Positions 7,805-15,406 of a stretch of 64,000 bases of DNA are shown piece after piece. Made by a program: the position numbers and the translations under genes. The stretch is from assembly GCA_965117015.1 (NCBI GenBank), contig OZ220747.1:186001-250000 (forward strand), given 5' to 3'. Under the pieces are notes generated by a model. It worked only from the letters and a program-made list of their open reading frames with translations. It was not told the origin of the DNA and did no database searches. The DNA comes from Aldehydirespirator sp965117015 (GTDB lineage Bacteria > Actinomycetota > Acidimicrobiia > Acidimicrobiales > Aldehydirespiratoraceae). How positions within the stretch are numbered: position 1 is the stretch's first letter; each line of letters starts with the position of its first letter.

Positions 7805-9308
7805 GGACCAGACCTCCCGCGCCGTCGAGCCGCATCCTCAGCGAGAGAGCGGCGAGCACATCGACGGCCCGCAGTTCGTGGCCGCCGTCGTCGAGATCCC
7901 GGATCGTGCGAGCCACGGTACGGACCCGGCGCAGGCCCCGGGCGCTGAGACGGCCCTCGGCCAGCGCGGCCCTCAACACCTCGGTGGCGGCCCGGTCGAG
8001 CGGAGCGTGGCGCTCCAGGTCCGGGCCGTCCAGCGCGCCGTTGCTGCCCACGCCCCGCTGGCGCGCCCGGGACCGGACAGCCGCTACCCGTTCGGCTACC
8101 TCGGCGCTGGGGGTGCTCGGCCCGGTGTCGAGCAGGTCGGCCGGGTCGGGACGGTCCACCCGGACCACGAGATCGAGCCGGTCGACGAAGGGGCCCGACA
8201 GCCTGCGCTGGTACCGGGCCAGCGCACCCGGAGCGCACCGGCAGCCGACGGTTCCGCCGGCGCCGCACGGGCACGGGTTCATGGCCGCCACCAGCAGGAA
8301 TCGGGCCGGGTGCTCGACCATGCCCTGGGAGCGGGCCACCCGGATCATGCCCTCCTCCAGCGGCTGGCGCAGCGCGTCAAGCACGGACGGAGCGAACTCG
8401 CCGAGCTCGTCCAGGAAGAGAACCCCGCCGGTGGCCGCGCTCACCTCCCCCGGCCGGGCTCGGGCCGTGCCCCCGCCTACCAGCGCGGCCATCGACGACG
8501 AGTGGTGGGGCGCCCGGAACGGGGGCCGGGTTACTAGGCCGTCGGGAAGGGCCAGCCCGGCCGCCGAGTGGACCCGGGTGACCTCCAGGGACTGCTCGTG
8601 CGACAGGTCGGGCAGCACGCCGACGAGGCGGCGGGCCAGCATGGTCTTGCCCGCGCCGGGGGGCCCTACCAGCAGCAGGTGGTGCCCACCGGCCGCGGCT
8701 ACCTCCAGCGCCCACCGGGCCAGCGGCTGGCCCGCGATGTCGGAGAGGTCGGGCTCGGGCTCGGCGCAGGGCGCGCTTCGAGCGACGGGCGGAACCGGCC
8801 AGGGCTCCGTGCCCGCCAGCGCCTCGAACACCTCCTTGAGGTGGTTGACGGGCCGGACCCGTTCGGGAGCCACCAGTTCGGCCACCGTGCTGTCGCGGGC
8901 GGCCACCACGATCGACGAGTTGTCCATGGCGTCGACGAGGGGCAGCGCCCCCGGCACCGGTCGCACCGACCCGTCGAGGCCAAGCTGCCCGAGCACTCCG
9001 AGGTCGGCGATCGACGCGGCCTCGAGCTGCCCGTCGGCGACGAGCACGCCCACGGCCACGGCCAGATCGAGACCGGCACCCGACTTGGGCACATCGCTCG
9101 GGGCCAGGTTGACCGTGATGCGCTTCGACGGCCAGGTCAGCCGGCTGGACACGATGGCGGCCCGGACCCGATCGCGGGCCTCGCGGCACGAGGCGTCGGG
9201 CAGGCCGACAATGGTGAATCCGGGCAGCCCGTCGGCGACATGGACCTCTACCGACACGGGATGGCCCCAGACCCCTACGAGGGTGGCGGAGCGGACGGTG
9301 GCGAGCAT
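7797..9308 (-). CDS. comM: ComM/YifB-family AAA+ ATPase (branch-migration helicase)
   Basis: I place the start at ATG 9308, because GGAGG stands five bases before it, giving 503 residues; a TTG at 9347 would add 13. The N-terminal ChlI-like domain (GLPGFTIVGLPDASCREARDR and the LAPSD motif) is followed by the AAA+ Mg-chelatase-type core with Walker A GPPGAGKT (about 217), Walker B LFLDELGE and the Cys-rich NPCPCG loop (about 345). The C-terminal domain is complete. ComM is a hexameric helicase that extends heteroduplex DNA during transformation. Its pairing with dprA supports a role in handling incoming or recombining DNA. Confidence 0.9.
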   Translation of the reverse strand: MLATVRSATLVGVWGHPVSVEVHVADGLPGFTIVGLPDASCREARDRVRAAIVSSRLTWPSKRITVNLAPSDVPKSGAGLDLAVAVGVLVADGQLEAASIADLGVLGQLGLDGSVRPVPGALPLVDAMDNSSIVVAARDSTVAELVAPERVRPVNHLKEVFEALAGTEPWPVPPVARSAPCAEPEPDLSDIAGQPLARWALEVAAAGGHHLLLVGPPGAGKTMLARRLVGVLPDLSHEQSLEVTRVHSAAGLALPDGLVTRPPFRAPHHSSSMAALVGGGTARARPGEVSAATGGVLFLDELGEFAPSVLDALRQPLEEGMIRVARSQGMVEHPARFLLVAAMNPCPCGAGGTVGCRCAPGALARYQRRLSGPFVDRLDLVVRVDRPDPADLLDTGPSTPSAEVAERVAAVRSRARQRGVGSNGALDGPDLERHAPLDRAATEVLRAALAEGRLSARGLRRVRTVARTIRDLDDGGHELRAVDVLAALSLRMRLDGAGGLVHG

Positions 9309-9391
9309 TGCGGCCTCCGTGGCTGGGGAGCGGGAGGCCGCCGTCAACTCGGCCGGCGGCTAGCCGTGCATCAAGAGTGTGCAGTGATCAA

Positions 9392-9760
9392 CTATAGCAC
9401 TTCTCGTGTATATCTGACTACGGCTGTGATCTCTCCGGCGTCCAGCACCTCTGCGAACCCGGGCATCGACCGCACCCCGTCGGCGATGATCTCGACTTGG
9501 TCGGCAACGTTGGGATACTGCGTGATCATCCGCCCGTCCGAGATCCTTGTGCCCCGTCCGCCGCCTCCGTCGTTGCCGTGGCAATTGGCGCAGCGGTCGA
9601 TGTAGACCTGCCGCCCCGCCACAAGCTCCCGGTCGGGGAAGCCGTCAGGGCCGACGGGCACCTCCGGCACGTCGTCGGCCGCGCAGGCTCCGGTCGCCGC
9701 GATCACGACGATCAAAGCCGCCAGCAACAGGCGGTGCGGGAGTCGGCGGCGTCGGAGCAT
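9392..9760 (-). CDS. Small class I cytochrome c, membrane-anchored or lipoprotein
   Basis: With the start at ATG 9760 the protein has 122 residues: a basic start, a hydrophobic stretch (about 8-25) ending in ATGAC, which could be a lipobox (Cys26), and then a compact monohaem cytochrome c domain. The haem site is CANCH (Cys57, Cys60, His61) and the likely distal ligand is Met in RSMPGF. It should carry single electrons at the outer face of the membrane. An upstream ATG at 9808 would overlap the divergent small gene and give a longer tail without a signal sequence, so I prefer 9760, although no ribosome binding site is obvious there. The gene interrupts the usual yraN-comM order. Confidence 0.75.
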   Translation of the reverse strand: MLRRRRLPHRLLLAALIVVIAATGACAADDVPEVPVGPDGFPDRELVAGRQVYIDRCANCHGNDGGGGRGTRISDGRMITQYPNVADQVEIIADGVRSMPGFAEVLDAGEITAVVRYTREVL

Positions 9761-9794
9761 GGCGCGATGGGGTGCGGGCTGACCGCCGCCCAAC

Positions 9795-9800
9795 GATACT
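9795..9800 (+). promoter_or_regulatory. -10 box of the small membrane-peptide gene
   Basis: GATACT followed by six bases and then ATG 9807, the leaderless pattern used repeatedly in this window. The complement of the same bases (AGTATC) extends to TATCGT on the minus strand and might serve the cytochrome gene. Confidence 0.45.
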
Positions 9801-9806
9801 TGCGCC

Positions 9807-9917
9807 ATGGGATTCGATCCCACCCGTCCCCACCGTCGCCGGCCGTCTGACATTGTCTTCGTGGTCGCGGGGCTGCTAGTGGCCATCGGCCTAGTGGTCT
9901 GGGCGCTGCTGGGATAG
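9807..9917 (+). CDS. 36-residue single-helix membrane peptide
   Basis: This open frame has an Arg/His-rich N-terminus (about residues 6-13) and then one hydrophobic helix from about residue 16 to 36 (IVFVVAGLLVAIGLVVWALL). The charge pattern predicts the N-terminus inside the cell. A -10-like GATACT sits six bases before the ATG. The TAG stop is followed with no gap by the GTG of the next gene, so the two form an operon and may act together. I do not recognise a family; the case rests on the promoter spacing, the membrane-helix composition and the perfect abutment. Confidence 0.6.
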   Translation: MGFDPTRPHRRRPSDIVFVVAGLLVAIGLVVWALLG

Positions 9918-10121
9918 GTGGCCGTGGACGAACCGGAGCGCCTCGGCGAGGTGGAGGTGCGCTTCATCCAGTCCTACCTGGCCGCCAAGGACTACATCTG
10001 TCCCAACTGCAACCGGACCATCGCGGCCGGGACCGGCCACTACGTGGTGGTGCCGGTCGAGGCGCCCGACCTGCGGCGCCACTGGCACCGGGGATGCTGG
10101 GACCGGCGCACCAAACGCTAG
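9918..10121 (+). CDS. Small zinc-ribbon-like protein
   Basis: 67 residues from a GTG that directly follows the stop of the 36-residue peptide. It contains ICPNCNRTI (a CxxC knuckle, about residues 28-36) and, near the end, RRHWHRGCW, giving a likely CxxC...H...C zinc site. Similar short proteins occur in actinobacteria, often labelled vaguely as ATP/GTP-binding; I see no nucleotide-binding motif and would not use that name. The stop codon shares its CTAG with the stop of the convergent yraN gene. Function unknown. Confidence 0.7.
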   Translation: MAVDEPERLGEVEVRFIQSYLAAKDYICPNCNRTIAAGTGHYVVVPVEAPDLRRHWHRGCWDRRTKR

Positions 10122-10576
10122 AAGGCGTTCTCGATCACTCTGACTTCGACGCCGGTGACGGTGGCGACGTCGAAGCGGACCCGGCCCCGGCGATCGTTGG
10201 CCTGCAGCCACTGGACGGCCAGCGACCGGATCTTGAGCTGCTTGCGCCGGTCCACTGCCTCGGCGGCTGCGCCGTAGCGTTCGGAGCGGCGAGCCTTCAC
10301 CTCGCAGAACACGATCTCGCCGTCGCGGAGCAGGACCAGGTCCAGTTCACCCGAGCCAACCCGCCAGTTCTGGTCGAGGACCTCGTAGCCGGCCTCGCGG
10401 TACCAGCGAGCAACCTTGCGCTCACCCCACGCGCCGCGGGCTTGCTTGGAACGGTCCGGGGACCGGCCACTCCGATGCGCGGCACCGGACTGGCGGTCAG
10501 CGATAGCGCTTTTCCTTGACCTTGGCCGCCTTGCCGACGCGGTCGCGCAGGTAGTACAGCTTCGCCCGCCGCACAT
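10118..10576 (-). CDS. yraN: UPF0102 (YraN) family nuclease-fold protein
   Basis: The YraN domain is clear: GAWGERKVARWYREAGY, the NWR...GELDLVLLRDGEIVFCEVKAR core (Asp, Glu and Lys of a restriction-nuclease-like fold) and VDRRKQLKI. The natural N-terminus is unclear. In this frame the only ATG, GTG or TTG is the ATG at 10576, which lies inside rplS and would add about 40 residues that do not look like YraN. Real translation may begin at an unusual codon near 10480-10450, or the long overlap may be genuine. The family is widespread and its biochemical role unsettled; it usually sits near comM and dprA, as here. Confidence 0.8.
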   Translation of the reverse strand: MCGGRSCTTCATASARRPRSRKSAIADRQSGAAHRSGRSPDRSKQARGAWGERKVARWYREAGYEVLDQNWRVGSGELDLVLLRDGEIVFCEVKARRSERYGAAAEAVDRRKQLKIRSLAVQWLQANDRRGRVRFDVATVTGVEVRVIENAF

Positions 10577-10844
10577 CGCCCTGGATGATGCGCTCGATGC
10601 GATCGATCACCGGGGTGTGCACGGGGAACGTGCGCTCCACGCCCACACCGAAGCTCACCTTCCGCACGGTGAAGGTCTCGCGCACGCCGCTGCCCTGACG
10701 CCGGATCACCACACCCTCGAACAACTGGGTGCGGGCCCGGTTGCCCTCCACGACCCGCACATGCACGCGCACGGTGTCGCCCGGCTGGAACTCCGGGACG
10801 TCGTCGCGAAGGTTCTGCGCATCAACGAGGTCGGTGGGGTTCAT
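10497..10844 (-). CDS. rplS: 50S ribosomal protein bL19
   Basis: 115 residues, the usual length. Recognisable by FQPGDTVRVHVRVVEGNR, the RRQGSGVRETFTVRK core and the C-terminal YYLRDRVGKAAKVKE. bL19 sits at the interface of the two ribosomal subunits. The ATG at 10844 is preceded by a GGAGA site. It follows trmD, the standard order rpsP-rimM-trmD-rplS. Confidence 0.97.
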   Translation of the reverse strand: MNPTDLVDAQNLRDDVPEFQPGDTVRVHVRVVEGNRARTQLFEGVVIRRQGSGVRETFTVRKVSFGVGVERTFPVHTPVIDRIERIIQGDVRRAKLYYLRDRVGKAAKVKEKRYR

Positions 10845-10889
10845 GGCTGTCTCCGCTCACATCGGCCTCTGCGGCCGGGCCGAGCGAGT

Positions 10890-11645
10890 CTACGAGGACC
10901 GCTCCCCGCCTCCACCGGCGTCAAGACCGTGATCTGCGAGCAATTCTCGCTCCTCGTCGCTCAGGCCGCCGCGAGCTTCGATCAGGTCGGGCCGGCGCTC
11001 GATGGTGCGGGCCAGCGACTGGGCCCGGCGCCAGCGGGCCACCCTGCCGTGGTCGCCGGACAGCAGCACGTCGGGCACGGACCATCCCCGAAAATCAGCC
11101 GGCCGGGTGTACTGCGGATATTCAAGCAGCCCTTCGCTGAAGGACTCCTCTGAGGTGGAGGCCTCGTTTGAAAGTACTCCCGGCACGCAGCGCGCCACTG
11201 CCTCCAGCACCACCCCCGCCGCTGCCTCACCGCCTGAGAGGACCACGTCGCCGACCGAGATCTCGCCGTCCACCAAGTGCTGGCAGACCCGTTCGTCGAC
11301 GCCCTCGTAGCGGCCGCAGAGCATCGAGAACCCGGTCCCGGAGGCCAGTTCGCCCGCCATGGCCTGGTCGAAGCGACGACCTGCGGGCGACAGGTAGAAG
11401 AGCGGTCGGGGCGGTTCGACCGTCTCCACCGCATCGAACAGGGGCTGGGGCATCATCACCATTCCCGCTCCCCCGCCGAAGGGCGCATCATCGGTGCTCC
11501 GGTGGCGGTCGGTGGCGGCCATCCTGAGGTCGTGGACCCTCACGTCGAGCGTGCCGGCGGAGCGACTGCGCCCGATGACCGAGGCCGAGGCCATGGTCTC
11601 CACCAGGTCGGGAAAGATCGTGAAGATGTCGATTCGAAAACTCAT
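10890..11645 (-). CDS. trmD: tRNA (guanine-37-N1)-methyltransferase TrmD
   Basis: 251 residues from ATG 11645, which overlaps the rimM stop in an ATGA. The N-terminus MSFRIDIFTIFPD is typical. The SPOUT knot region shows LCGRYEGVDERV, the DGEISVGDVVLSGGE segment and the basic, PxxxRGWxVPDVLLSGDH-like motif. The enzyme methylates G37 of certain tRNAs with S-adenosylmethionine and prevents +1 frameshifting. The start is fixed by the overlap and by the family. Confidence 0.96.
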   Translation of the reverse strand: MSFRIDIFTIFPDLVETMASASVIGRSRSAGTLDVRVHDLRMAATDRHRSTDDAPFGGGAGMVMMPQPLFDAVETVEPPRPLFYLSPAGRRFDQAMAGELASGTGFSMLCGRYEGVDERVCQHLVDGEISVGDVVLSGGEAAAGVVLEAVARCVPGVLSNEASTSEESFSEGLLEYPQYTRPADFRGWSVPDVLLSGDHGRVARWRRAQSLARTIERRPDLIEARGGLSDEERELLADHGLDAGGGGERSS

Positions 11646-12148
11646 GTCGCCGCTTCGAACAGCCCGTCGGGAACCTCCACCTCTATCAGCTCGCCGGGAA
11701 CCGAACGGACGAGGAAGCGCAGAGGCACGAGGGCGCCGTCGGTGAGCTCGAGCAGGTCTCCGGCCGGGTTGGCCACAACGGACGCCACGAAACCCCGGTC
11801 CGTGCCGGACACCTCCACCACCCGGGCACCGATCAGCTCGTGGACCCACAGCTCATCGGGGTCCATTATCGGCGCGGCCCGCAGGACCAGCCCCCTCAGA
11901 GCCTCAGCCTTGCTGCGGTCGTCGATACCGGCGAAGGCCACAAGGTGGCGCTTGCTGTGAGGCCTGGCCGAGGAGACCTGCAGAGTCCCCAGGTCGGTCT
12001 GCAGCTCGGATCCGGGCTCCAGACGCTCAGGCCGGTTCGACACCAGCGTGACGGTTACCTCGCCGCCGGTGCCATGGGGCCGCCCGACGCGGCCGATCTC
12101 CAGCAGAGGCGCGGACTCCGCCTCGGACGAGTCGGACCGGTCAGTCAC
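11642..12148 (-). CDS. rimM: Ribosome maturation factor RimM
   Basis: 168 residues with the RimM N-terminal barrel (IGRVGRPHGTGGEVTV) and the PRC-barrel (ELWVHELIGARVVE, ending LIEVEVPDGLFE). RimM assists 30S head assembly through uS19. Start is GTG 12148. The bases just before it (GAGCGGAC) are the right end of the second dispersed repeat, which thus supplies the translation signal. Confidence 0.93.
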   Translation of the reverse strand: MTDRSDSSEAESAPLLEIGRVGRPHGTGGEVTVTLVSNRPERLEPGSELQTDLGTLQVSSARPHSKRHLVAFAGIDDRSKAEALRGLVLRAAPIMDPDELWVHELIGARVVEVSGTDRGFVASVVANPAGDLLELTDGALVPLRFLVRSVPGELIEVEVPDGLFEAAT

Positions 12149-12244
12149 GTCCGCTCTTGTTCGCTTCGCTCAGGGCCGCTCGGGCCACGGCCTCGCTCGA
12201 CAACTCGCGAGACCCACGACGCTGCTGCCCGTCCGCTCGGCCTC
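12145..12244 (-). repeat. Dispersed intergenic repeat, copy 2
   Basis: Begins at the khpA stop as GAGGCCGAGCGG, has a spacer of about 30 bases unlike copy 1, and ends with a block (12145-12199) about 90 percent identical to 5641-5696. The central GGCCGTGGCC is an inverted repeat. The block ends in the rimM start codon. Confidence 0.65.
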
Positions 12245-12497
12245 AGTCGACGAACTCGACCTCGATGTCGACATCGTCGCGCGATCCGGCGGCGCGCACG
12301 AGGGTGCGTATGGCGTGTGCCACCCGGCCTCGCTTGCCTATCACCCTGCCCATCTCGCCCTGCGCGACACGGACGTCGAGGCGTACCGCGTCGGGGCCGG
12401 CCGAGGTGGCGGTGACCTGTACCGCATCAGTGTCGTCGACGATGCTCGTGACAACGTAATGGCACATCGCCTGGGCGGTGGGGGCCAGATCGCTCAC
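12243..12497 (-). CDS. khpA: KH-domain RNA-binding protein KhpA
   Basis: 84 residues. The single KH domain shows the VIGKRGRVAHAI loop (GxxG as GKRG). KhpA binds RNA, in several Gram-positive bacteria as a complex with KhpB/Jag, and affects cell elongation and division. The GTG start overlaps the rpsP stop in GTGA, so translation is coupled to ribosomal protein bS16; this position between rpsP and rimM is conserved. Confidence 0.92.
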   Translation of the reverse strand: MSDLAPTAQAMCHYVVTSIVDDTDAVQVTATSAGPDAVRLDVRVAQGEMGRVIGKRGRVAHAIRTLVRAAGSRDDVDIEVEFVD

Positions 12498-12805
12498 GAG
12501 CCTGCGTCCCCCGCGCCGGCTGCTTCGGGCTCAGCCGCGGCCATTCCCTTACCCCGGAAGGTCTCCCAGGCGCCGCTGATCTTCAGCAGCTTCTCCACCC
12601 GCTCGGTGGGCTGGGCACCGTGACGCAGCCAGTGCAGCGCCCGGTCGTTGTCGATCCGCACCACCGACGGATCCTGGCGGGGCTCGTATATCCCGATGAT
12701 CTCTATGAAGCGCCCGTTACGGGGGGCTCGGGCATCTGCCGCCACCACGCGATAGGTGGGTTGTTTCTTCTTCCCCATCCGCATGAGGCGCAACTTGACA
12801 GCCAA
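12494..12805 (-). CDS. rpsP: 30S ribosomal protein bS16
   Basis: 103 residues starting at TTG 12805 with AGAGGAA five bases upstream. This start gives the expected N-terminus MAVKLRLMRMGKKKQPTYR; a further upstream start at 12862 lacks a site and family match. The body (VVAADARAPRNGRFIEIIG, HWLRHGAQPT) is typical, and the C-terminal 15 residues are Ala/Gly-rich as in other actinobacteria. Confidence 0.96.
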   Translation of the reverse strand: MAVKLRLMRMGKKKQPTYRVVAADARAPRNGRFIEIIGIYEPRQDPSVVRIDNDRALHWLRHGAQPTERVEKLLKISGAWETFRGKGMAAAEPEAAGAGDAGS

Positions 12806-12843
12806 TGTGATTCCTCTGATCTCTCGATGTCTCGGGCGTTGGG

Positions 12844-14280
12844 TCAATTCAACCCGGGCCACTCACCCTTTTCCAACCCTGGAAGGGTCAGAGGTGCTTT
12901 GGAAACGGGAACCGGGCCCTTGGGGGTGGTTCGGCCACCGGTGCCGCGCCGCTTGGAGGCGGACGACCGGGCCCTTGACGCGGCCACCCGCTTGCCACCG
13001 AGACCTCCGAGCCCCTTCATCATGGACCGCATCTGCTTGAACTGATCGACCAGGGCCTTCACGTCGCTGGGGCGGCAGCCCGAACCGGCCGCGATGCGCT
13101 GCCGGCGGGAGGCGTCGATGATGTCGGGCTCGGCGCGCTCCTGCGGCGTCATCGAATGGATCATGCCGGTGATGCGGCCGATGCGGCTCTCATCGACTTC
13201 GGCGCCGCGCAGTTCCCGCGGCACTCCGGGCATCATGCCGATGAGGCTGCGCAGGTTGCCCATACCGAGGACCTGCTGCATCGTGGTCAGGAAGTCGTCG
13301 AACGTGAAGGTTCCCTCCAGCAGCCTGGAAGCGGTCTCTTCCGCCTGCTCGGCCTCGAAAGCGGATTCGGCCTTGTCGATCAGTGTCTCGACATCGCCCA
13401 TCCCCAGGATGCGGCTGGCGAGACGATCGGGATGGAACGGCTCGAAATCCTCAAGCTTCTCGCCGACCGAGGCGAACGCTATGGGTCGGCCCACGACCTC
13501 CTTGACCGACAGCGCCGCCCCACCCCGGGCGTCGCCGTCCAGCTTGGTGAGGATCACACCGTCGAGGGCGAGGGTGTCGTGGAAAGTCCTGGCCGAGTTC
13601 ACCGCGTCCTGGCCGACCGTGGCGTCGACCACCAGGAACGTGTAGTGGGGCCGCACTGCCTTGGAGATCCGGCGCACCTGATCCATCATCTCGGCGTCGA
13701 TGGCCAGCCGGCCGGCAGTGTCGACGATGACTACATCGCGCCCCGTCCGGGTTGCTTCAGCCAGCGAGGCCGACGCGGCCTTGACCGGGCCCCGGCGGTG
13801 GCTGAACACCGGCACGCCGGCTCGCTCGCCCAGCGTCCGCAACTGCTCGACCGCGGCGGGCCGCTGCAGGTCGGCGCCGACCAGCAGCGGGCTGCGGCCC
13901 TGACGCAGGAACCACTGGGCCAGCTTGGCCGCATTGGTGGTCTTGCCCGAGCCCTGCAGACCGGCCAGCAGCACCACTGTGGGCGGCTTCGACGCGTAGG
14001 TGATGGTGAGCCGCTCACCCCCGAGGCTGGTGGTGAGCTCCGAGAGCACGATCTTGACCACCTGCTGGGCGGGATTGAGAGCGCGGGAGAGTTCTTCGCC
14101 CACGGCTCGCCGGCGGATGCGCCCGGTGAGGCCGGTGACCACATCCAGGTTGACGTCGGCCTCGAGCAGGGCCACGCGGATCTCACTCAGCGCGGCATCG
14201 ACATCGTCGGCGGACAGCTTCCCGCGGCCGCGCAGCTTCGTGAAGGCAGCCTCGAAACGACTCGTGAGCATGTCGAACAT
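12844..14280 (-). CDS. ffh: Signal recognition particle GTPase Ffh
   Basis: 478 residues. The N domain (1-85) is followed by the G domain with G1 GLQGSGKTT (about 108), DTAGRL, TKLDGDARGG, and the Met-rich M domain (about 310-435), including MGNLRSLIGMMPG and the helix-turn-helix RxxRIAxGSG. A basic tail closes the protein. With the 4.5S RNA it delivers nascent membrane proteins to FtsY, encoded just upstream on the same strand. Confidence 0.97.
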   Translation of the reverse strand: MFDMLTSRFEAAFTKLRGRGKLSADDVDAALSEIRVALLEADVNLDVVTGLTGRIRRRAVGEELSRALNPAQQVVKIVLSELTTSLGGERLTITYASKPPTVVLLAGLQGSGKTTNAAKLAQWFLRQGRSPLLVGADLQRPAAVEQLRTLGERAGVPVFSHRRGPVKAASASLAEATRTGRDVVIVDTAGRLAIDAEMMDQVRRISKAVRPHYTFLVVDATVGQDAVNSARTFHDTLALDGVILTKLDGDARGGAALSVKEVVGRPIAFASVGEKLEDFEPFHPDRLASRILGMGDVETLIDKAESAFEAEQAEETASRLLEGTFTFDDFLTTMQQVLGMGNLRSLIGMMPGVPRELRGAEVDESRIGRITGMIHSMTPQERAEPDIIDASRRQRIAAGSGCRPSDVKALVDQFKQMRSMMKGLGGLGGKRVAASRARSSASKRRGTGGRTTPKGPVPVSKAPLTLPGLEKGEWPGLN

Positions 14281-14326
14281 GGCCGGGCCACCCTACCCAG
14301 CGGGCGCCGCCGCAGAACGGCCCTCG

Positions 14327-15406
14327 TCAGGCGAACAGGGCGTCCACGAACTCCGACGTGTCGAAGGGCACAAGGTCGGCGATCCCCTCGCCGACTCCCA
14401 CAAGCTTCACCGGCACCCCGAGCTCGGCCTGCACAGCCACCACGATCCCGCCCTTGGCCGAGCCGTCGAGCTTGGTGAGGACCACCCCGGTCACGTCCAC
14501 CGCGTCGGTGAACTGCCGGGCCTGGGCCAAGCCGTTCTGACCGGTGGTGGCATCGAGCACCAGGAGGGTCTCGGTGACCACCCCTGATCCCTTGTCGGCC
14601 ACCCGCCGCACCTTCTGGAGTTCGGCCATGAGGTTGTGTTCGGTGTGGAACCTTCCGGCCGTGTCGGCCAGGACCAGGTCCGCCCCCCGGGCCGCAGCCG
14701 ACTCCACCGCGTCGTACACCACCGATGCAGGATCAGCACCGGCGGAACCCCGCACGATGTGCACCGAGGAGCGCTCAGCCCACATGGCCAGCTGGTCCGC
14801 GGCCGCGGCCCGGAAGGTGTCGCCCGCGGCCAGCACCACCCCGGAGCCGGCGTCGGCCTCGCGCTTGGCCAGCTTGCCGATGGTTGTGGTCTTTCCGGTG
14901 CCGTTGACTCCGACGAACAGCCACACCGACGGGCTTTCACCGTCGCTGCGGCGAGCCAGTGACCGGTCGAAGCCGCCGAGCCGCTCCCGCAGCTCGCTGT
15001 GCAGCGCCGCCTTCGCCGCGGCGGGATCGCCTCCGGCGCTGCCGACCCGTGTCCGGGCTGCCTCCACGATCTCGGAGCTGGTCGCCAACCCGACGTCGGC
15101 CCTGATCAGAGCCTCGGTCACCTCGGTCCACGCCTCCTGCGAGACCGACGCCCGCTCCAGGGCGGTCAGCGGTCCGGTGAGAGCGGCACGCGCCTTCGAG
15201 AGGCGGTCGCGCAGCGAGGGGGCAGGCCCGGCGGCGGCTCCGGCATCCCTGTCGGCCAGCCGGCCGACAACCCGGTCCGCGGCCTCGCCCATCGTCGTGG
15301 TGGCCGCGCCGCGAGCCGGCGACCGGCGGCGCTTCAGGACTACGACGACCGCGACCAGCACCGCGGCCGCCAGCACGACTAGGCCGACAATGAGCGGCAG
15401 CGTCAT
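14327..15406 (-). CDS. ftsY: Signal recognition particle receptor FtsY
   Basis: 359 residues. An N-terminal hydrophobic helix (about 3-24) is followed by a basic KRRR, a membrane anchor common in actinobacterial FtsY. The NG domain carries G1 GVNGTGKTT (about 167), DTAGRFHTE, and TKLDGSAKGG. The ATG overlaps the stop of the upstream protease gene in ATGA, so the two are translationally coupled. It is the membrane receptor for the SRP made by ffh next door. Confidence 0.96.
   Translation of the reverse strand: MTLPLIVGLVVLAAAVLVAVVVVLKRRRSPARGAATTTMGEAADRVVGRLADRDAGAAAGPAPSLRDRLSKARAALTGPLTALERASVSQEAWTEVTEALIRADVGLATSSEIVEAARTRVGSAGGDPAAAKAALHSELRERLGGFDRSLARRSDGESPSVWLFVGVNGTGKTTTIGKLAKREADAGSGVVLAAGDTFRAAAADQLAMWAERSSVHIVRGSAGADPASVVYDAVESAAARGADLVLADTAGRFHTEHNLMAELQKVRRVADKGSGVVTETLLVLDATTGQNGLAQARQFTDAVDVTGVVLTKLDGSAKGGIVVAVQAELGVPVKLVGVGEGIADLVPFDTSEFVDALFA

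Noticed and set aside
9392..9967. Longer cytochrome c frame starting at 9967
   Set aside because: It would overlap both plus-strand small genes and place a Ser/Thr-rich tail before the signal sequence.
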